Source: an uncultured Oceanobacillus sp.
GTDB lineage: Bacteria; Bacillota; Bacilli; Bacillales; Amphibacillaceae
Reading direction: 5' to 3'
Assembly (NCBI GenBank): GCA_938004015.1
Contig: CALKWU010000208.1
Coordinates: forward strand, 1 to 9,563
Length of the DNA stretch: 9,563 bases
In this document: positions 6,069 through 9,563 of the stretch, one piece after another
Layout of the letters: every line of letters begins with the position of its first letter
Position numbering within the stretch: position 1 is the stretch's first letter
Notes under the pieces: generated by a model
Database searches by the model: none
What the model saw: the letters and a program-made list of their open reading frames with translations, nothing else
What the model was told of the DNA's origin: nothing
Made by a program: the position numbers and the translations under genes

Positions 6069-7856
6069 ATGATGAAAGACAGAGTTATTTATAAATTACT
6101 GGATAAACATAAGTCAATCATACCAATCATCATATTGACATCCCTTGTTATGGTTTTTTTGCAAAATAGCGCAAACAATCATCTTATATATTTCATAAGC
6201 TGGTCAATAATTCTTTCGGGATTTTCAACGTATCTGGATTTTAAGAAAATGATCAGGTGGCAAAATAAGCCGTTATTGCAGAAAACAAAGGAAAGCTGTT
6301 TCGTTATCGTAAGCAGTTTTATTGTTCTTTTGATTCCAAGTGCACTAATCGTTTTTGTCGGCCTGTTTTTCATCCAAATCTATATGGTTGCAGCGCTCTC
6401 CGAGACAGGAGAGCAACTTAACCCTTTTGTCAGAAGTGAGATGACAGCTTTTCAACTTTCAGAAGAAGAGAAGAAAAGTTTCAATGCAAGACAAAGATTG
6501 AATTATCCTGAACCTGATTTAGAAATGGAATTGGCCATTATACAAAATGAATTGAAAATCCAGGAAATCACAAAGACAAAACAAGAACTTGAAAAAGAGA
6601 TCAACTATAAAGAATCGCAACTACAAAAAATGAAAAAAGAGTTGGAAAACAGCAATGAGAGTAATATTGTACAGCTGAAAGGGAAAATCAATCAATTAAA
6701 GGAAGAGAAAAATGCCTTAATTGATAAAAGATCGAAAATATTACAAACGAAGAATGCTTTAGAAAAAGAATTGTCCATTCAAAAAGTTAAATTGGATGCA
6801 CAACAGAAAAAAATTGAAATACTGAATTCTGAAGTGGTCGATTTACAAAAAGGATTGAAAGAAAAAGACAAGCAATTATCTTTAGAACAAAAGAAAAAGA
6901 ATGAATTGGAACTTCAGCAAAGGAAATTAGCCCAAAATCTTAATGAACACGCTAAAGAAATCGATAGATTAAAATCTCTAATGCAACAGCTTGAACAAGA
7001 AAAGGTTACAAACATCAAAGAAAAAGACAACATTACACTTGAGTTGAACAAGCTGCAGGTAACTCTAAAGGAATTTGAAGATGATAAACGCGAACTGTCC
7101 CGAAAATATTTAGAAAATGAGAAGGAAATAGAACATCTCTCTTCAGTCATCAAACGACACAAAAAGGAATTAGCTCAATATGAAAAAGAATTGGAAATGA
7201 AAGAAATTGAAATTGAGAGTTTAACCAATAAACTTTCAATCTCTTCCAAGGAATCAAGTGAACTAAAAATGAAGATCGCAGAGAAAGACCGCGAACTTGA
7301 GGAAAATTGGCAACTGATGGAGCTAATTGAAGAAGAAAATATCAAATTATCCAATGAGAGATCATATTACTTGGAAAAAGAAAGAAATTTGTTAGCAACT
7401 ATCAAAGCGCATGAGGAAAATTTAAATTATTTAATAAGGAAATACAGATATGTAAAAATAAACGAACATGAAACTCTTACACGACCGAAAATTTCTGATC
7501 AAGAAATAAACGGTAAGGATCAACTGAAAGTAAGATTTCAATCACTTTATCCGAATTTGTCATTCAATGAATACTTCTTCCGGCAATTAAAATCTGTTGC
7601 TTTCAGAGATCAAATAGAAATAGAGAGACAGCTCATGTATTTAAGCTTTGACTCGGAAAAGTTAAGAATAAAACCTAGAAGAGTCAGAATTCACAAGAGA
7701 CCTGCAGTCGATGAAATCGTTTACGGGCAAAGGGCTAGTAATAAAATCGGAAAAGGCAGGATCTATGCAAGAGGCAAACGTATCTTAGCGTTAAGCACCG
7801 ATAATGAAGAACAAGATCGAATCATCGCAATCTTGAAGTTACATAAATTGGAATGA
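6069..7856 (+). CDS. Three-helix membrane protein with long coiled coil, function unknown
   Basis: A 595-residue protein, not recognised. Membrane helices are clear at about 16-31, 38-54 and 78-108. Residues 150-457 form an almost unbroken Glu/Lys/Leu-rich coiled coil that would reach some 45 nm if continuous (0.15 nm per residue). Residues 485-595 are a separate domain rich in Arg/Lys (IKPRRVRIHKRP, GKGRIYARGKR) with hydrophobic patches, possibly binding nucleic acid or another protein. Three helices put the tail on the side opposite the N-terminus; which side is in the cytoplasm is uncertain. The plan of membrane base plus long tail recalls ZorA of the Zorya defence system, but no MotA-like motor motif is seen and homology is not claimed. 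Start ATG 6069 (or the adjacent ATG 6072) follows GGTGA (6058-6062). Divergent from the two-helix membrane gene. Confidence 0.75.
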   Translation: MMKDRVIYKLLDKHKSIIPIIILTSLVMVFLQNSANNHLIYFISWSIILSGFSTYLDFKKMIRWQNKPLLQKTKESCFVIVSSFIVLLIPSALIVFVGLFFIQIYMVAALSETGEQLNPFVRSEMTAFQLSEEEKKSFNARQRLNYPEPDLEMELAIIQNELKIQEITKTKQELEKEINYKESQLQKMKKELENSNESNIVQLKGKINQLKEEKNALIDKRSKILQTKNALEKELSIQKVKLDAQQKKIEILNSEVVDLQKGLKEKDKQLSLEQKKKNELELQQRKLAQNLNEHAKEIDRLKSLMQQLEQEKVTNIKEKDNITLELNKLQVTLKEFEDDKRELSRKYLENEKEIEHLSSVIKRHKKELAQYEKELEMKEIEIESLTNKLSISSKESSELKMKIAEKDRELEENWQLMELIEEENIKLSNERSYYLEKERNLLATIKAHEENLNYLIRKYRYVKINEHETLTRPKISDQEINGKDQLKVRFQSLYPNLSFNEYFFRQLKSVAFRDQIEIERQLMYLSFDSEKLRIKPRRVRIHKRPAVDEIVYGQRASNKIGKGRIYARGKRILALSTDNEEQDRIIAILKLHKLE

Positions 7857-7949
7857 AAATGTAACCACTCATAAAATTGGATCAATACAGGATTTTGCTA
7901 ACGGTGATGCTCTTAAAAGCTAAATGTACATTTTTAAATCAGTTTTACA

Positions 7950-8074
7950 TTATCCCCTACCCAAATCATGTTCCAACATTTCTTTTAATACGACAGCTTG
8001 ATGGACATCTACTTTTTCTTAATCGTTTCAAAGTCTTTGTTGACACGTGAATTATCGAATTTTTCCGCCCTGCA
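7950..8074 (-). pseudogene. Possible frameshifted 3' remnant of a gene
   Basis: On the minus strand one frame reads AEKFDNSRVNKDFETIKKK then a stop. One base further on, the next frame reads VDVHQAVVLKEMLEHDLGRG then TAA (7952-7950). Adding one A in the A-run at 8017-8013 would join them into one plausible acidic helical C-terminus. Family not recognised and the stretch is short, so chance is not excluded. The rest of the gap 7857-8141 shows no other coding signal. Confidence 0.25.
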
Positions 8075-8113
8075 TTAGTATACATTTCACCAAAATGTTG
8101 ATCTAGCAAAAAA

Positions 8114-8134
8114 AGGGACAGCGGAACTGTCCCT
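8114..8134. terminator. Bidirectional intrinsic terminator after hsdR
   Basis: AGGGACAG (8114-8121) and CTGTCCCT (8127-8134) form an 8-bp GC-rich stem around CGGAA. On the minus strand it is followed by seven T's, ending hsdR transcription 8 nt after its stop. On the plus strand it is followed by CTATTTTTT, so it can also stop transcripts from the coiled-coil gene. Confidence 0.9.
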
Positions 8135-8141
8135 CTATTTT

Positions 8142-9563
8142 TTAATCATACTTCGATTTGATGGTTGGAATGACTTTCTTTAAATAAGACGTCAGTTCAA
8201 AGGTATGTTCCAGTTGGTTTTTTCCCAGTTTATTGGTCGCAGATTGAAAATCCAGGCTACTGACTAAATCGTCGATGTAAGGAATGTCTTCCGGAGTTGT
8301 CGTGGAGTAGGCTTCGACGGATTTTTCAAAAATCGCCCCATCGATTCCGTATTCACTTGAAATTTGGTAAATGATCTTGTTCTTTTTATTTTTCTTCCAC
8401 TGTTCAAATGCCTCGTCAAAGTTCATTTCACTCGATACGTTGCCGGGCTCGAGCTCCTCTTGTACGAATTCTTTCAATAATTCCGCTTGTTCATGGTCGC
8501 CGAGGTTACTCAATTCTTCTATTTCCTGATAGATCAAGCGTAACGTTTCCGTGTCCACTGTCTGTTTTCCATTTGAGACGCTCGCTTTCGAACCGATTAA
8601 ATTCAAAATATGACTGGCATCGATGACTTGGGTCCCTGCCAATTTTGTCTTTCCTGCCAGCGGATTCGTCGGTGTCGGTGGTTTCGGTTCGCCCGGTTCC
8701 CACGTGAGGTTTTTATAAGCACCTTTGTATCGTAACCAAGTATGCTCATCGATCCCGAATGCAGTATCATCCCATGCATACTCATAATACTGCTCCACGG
8801 TATTCATTTGTTCGGCAGCGTCACGGTAAGCATCGAGAAACGCTTCTTTCTTTTCCTCGTCGTGTTCGATTGTTTGCCATGTCGTCGGGTCAGGCAATGT
8901 GGTGATCATTTCCTTTATTTTAATCGCCAACTTTTCCACTGCGGTCTTGTAAGGCTCAACAATTGCTTTACTGCTTTTTCCTCCACTGCCATACAACTTC
9001 AACGCTTCATTCACCATTTCTTCGGTTATTCTCGGATATTGGAAATTGATGATCGTCCCGAATTCTTTATTTGCCCCGTAGACACGGTTTGTCCGTGAAT
9101 ACGCTTGAATCAACCCTTGTAATTCAAGCGTCCGGTCGACGTATAGCGTATTCAACAGTTTCGAGTCATAGCCTGTCAACAGCCTGTCCGCAACGATCAC
9201 AAGATCAATGTTTCTCGGATTGCGGCCACTTCCTCCACGGGTCGCCCGCTCGACGACATCTTCATAATAAGCCTCTTCTCCAAACCTTGAATCGCCTGCC
9301 CTGAATTCGATCCCGGTGAACGCTGCATAATCTTGCAACATTTCATCAACGATTTCTGGGTCGAGTGCTTCTGATTCGTTCTCATTCCCGATGCTGAAAG
9401 TCATCGCAATATTTAACTGCATATGCCGCTCTTTAAGTTGTTTTTTAAATTCTTTGTAATAAGCGATGACTCGAGGTTTATAGGCGACGGTCAAAATCGC
9501 ATTAAACTCTCGACCTTGGGATTGTGAGTCCCAGTGCGTCAAAATTTCCTCGACTACCCGAGG
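8142..9563 (-). CDS. hsdR: Type I restriction enzyme subunit R, C-terminal part (partial)
   Basis: HsdR is the motor and nuclease subunit of type I restriction-modification complexes (HsdR2M2S1): it translocates unmethylated DNA with ATP and then cuts it. At least 473 residues are present, and the frame is still open at the right edge, so the start, the N-terminal nuclease domain and helicase motifs I-III lie outside. The fragment begins in helicase domain 2 (FNAILTVAYKPRVIAYYKEFK). It shows motif V LLTGYDSKLLNTLYVDR (LLTGYD at 9182-9165) and motif VI LIQAYSRTNR (9113-9084), both typical of the EcoR124I-type family. About 300 residues of mostly helical C-terminal domain follow, ending at 8142, as in HsdR proteins that bind the methyltransferase core. 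The TTG at 9542 is internal and not a start. G+C is higher than in the membrane-protein genes to the left. hsdM and hsdS are expected upstream, beyond the right edge. No frameshift is seen in the visible part. Confidence 0.93.
   Translation of the reverse strand, partial: PRVVEEILTHWDSQSQGREFNAILTVAYKPRVIAYYKEFKKQLKERHMQLNIAMTFSIGNENESEALDPEIVDEMLQDYAAFTGIEFRAGDSRFGEEAYYEDVVERATRGGSGRNPRNIDLVIVADRLLTGYDSKLLNTLYVDRTLELQGLIQAYSRTNRVYGANKEFGTIINFQYPRITEEMVNEALKLYGSGGKSSKAIVEPYKTAVEKLAIKIKEMITTLPDPTTWQTIEHDEEKKEAFLDAYRDAAEQMNTVEQYYEYAWDDTAFGIDEHTWLRYKGAYKNLTWEPGEPKPPTPTNPLAGKTKLAGTQVIDASHILNLIGSKASVSNGKQTVDTETLRLIYQEIEELSNLGDHEQAELLKEFVQEELEPGNVSSEMNFDEAFEQWKKNKKNKIIYQISSEYGIDGAIFEKSVEAYSTTTPEDIPYIDDLVSSLDFQSATNKLGKNQLEHTFELTSYLKKVIPTIKSKYD

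Noticed and set aside
6069..7856. ZorA homologue (Zorya system)
   Set aside because: Only the overall plan is similar; the MotA-like membrane motor region and a MotB-like partner are not seen.
8408..9304. Plus-strand frames opposite hsdR
   Set aside because: They are antisense shadows of a well-supported type I restriction gene.
1..9563. CRISPR array, tRNA, rRNA, transposase
   Set aside because: No regularly spaced repeats, cloverleaf, rRNA-like sequence or transposase motifs were found on either strand.

Overview
The window looks like an accessory, defence-rich stretch of a low-GC, motile, Gram-positive bacterium of the Bacillaceae type. Evidence for this is a Bacillus-like flagellin N-terminus, strong AGGAGG-like ribosome sites, a SigD-type flagellar promoter and CsrA-type hairpins in the flagellin leader. 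A group I intron in the flagellin gene recalls the flagellin introns reported from thermophilic Bacillus/Geobacillus, but the species cannot be fixed from this sequence.

Layout from left to right. (1) Positions 1-528, minus strand: the flagellin gene hag with its SigD promoter, a leader of about 170 nt, exon 1 (69 codons), and then the 5' part of a group I self-splicing intron that runs off the left edge. The apparent stop after codon 70 lies inside the intron, so the gene is interrupted, not broken. (2) 566-3133, plus strand: a divergent gene for an 834-residue protein with two YheC/YheD-like ATP-grasp units in tandem. It is preceded by a second SigD-like promoter, which suggests expression together with flagellin. 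(3) 3300-5185, plus strand: a two-gene operon of a small basic coiled-coil protein and a protein combining a PD-(D/E)xK nuclease-like motif with a glycine-zipper membrane segment. It is an unrecognised pair and a candidate defence or toxin module. (4) 5197-7856: two divergent genes for membrane proteins. One has two transmembrane helices and a helical cytoplasmic domain. The other has three transmembrane helices, a coiled coil of about 300 residues and a basic C-terminal domain. (5) 7857-8141: non-coding, with a possible gene remnant and a bidirectional terminator. (6) 8142-9563, minus strand: the 3' part of hsdR, the translocase/restriction subunit of a type I restriction-modification system.

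Base use changes from block to block: 629-3133 and 5197-7856 are visibly AT-rich, while 3300-4900 and hsdR are richer in G+C. This is what one expects if separate modules were acquired independently between hag and its usual upstream neighbours. Only the type I restriction gene is a recognised defence component. A defence role for the two unnamed modules is inferred from architecture and neighbourhood.
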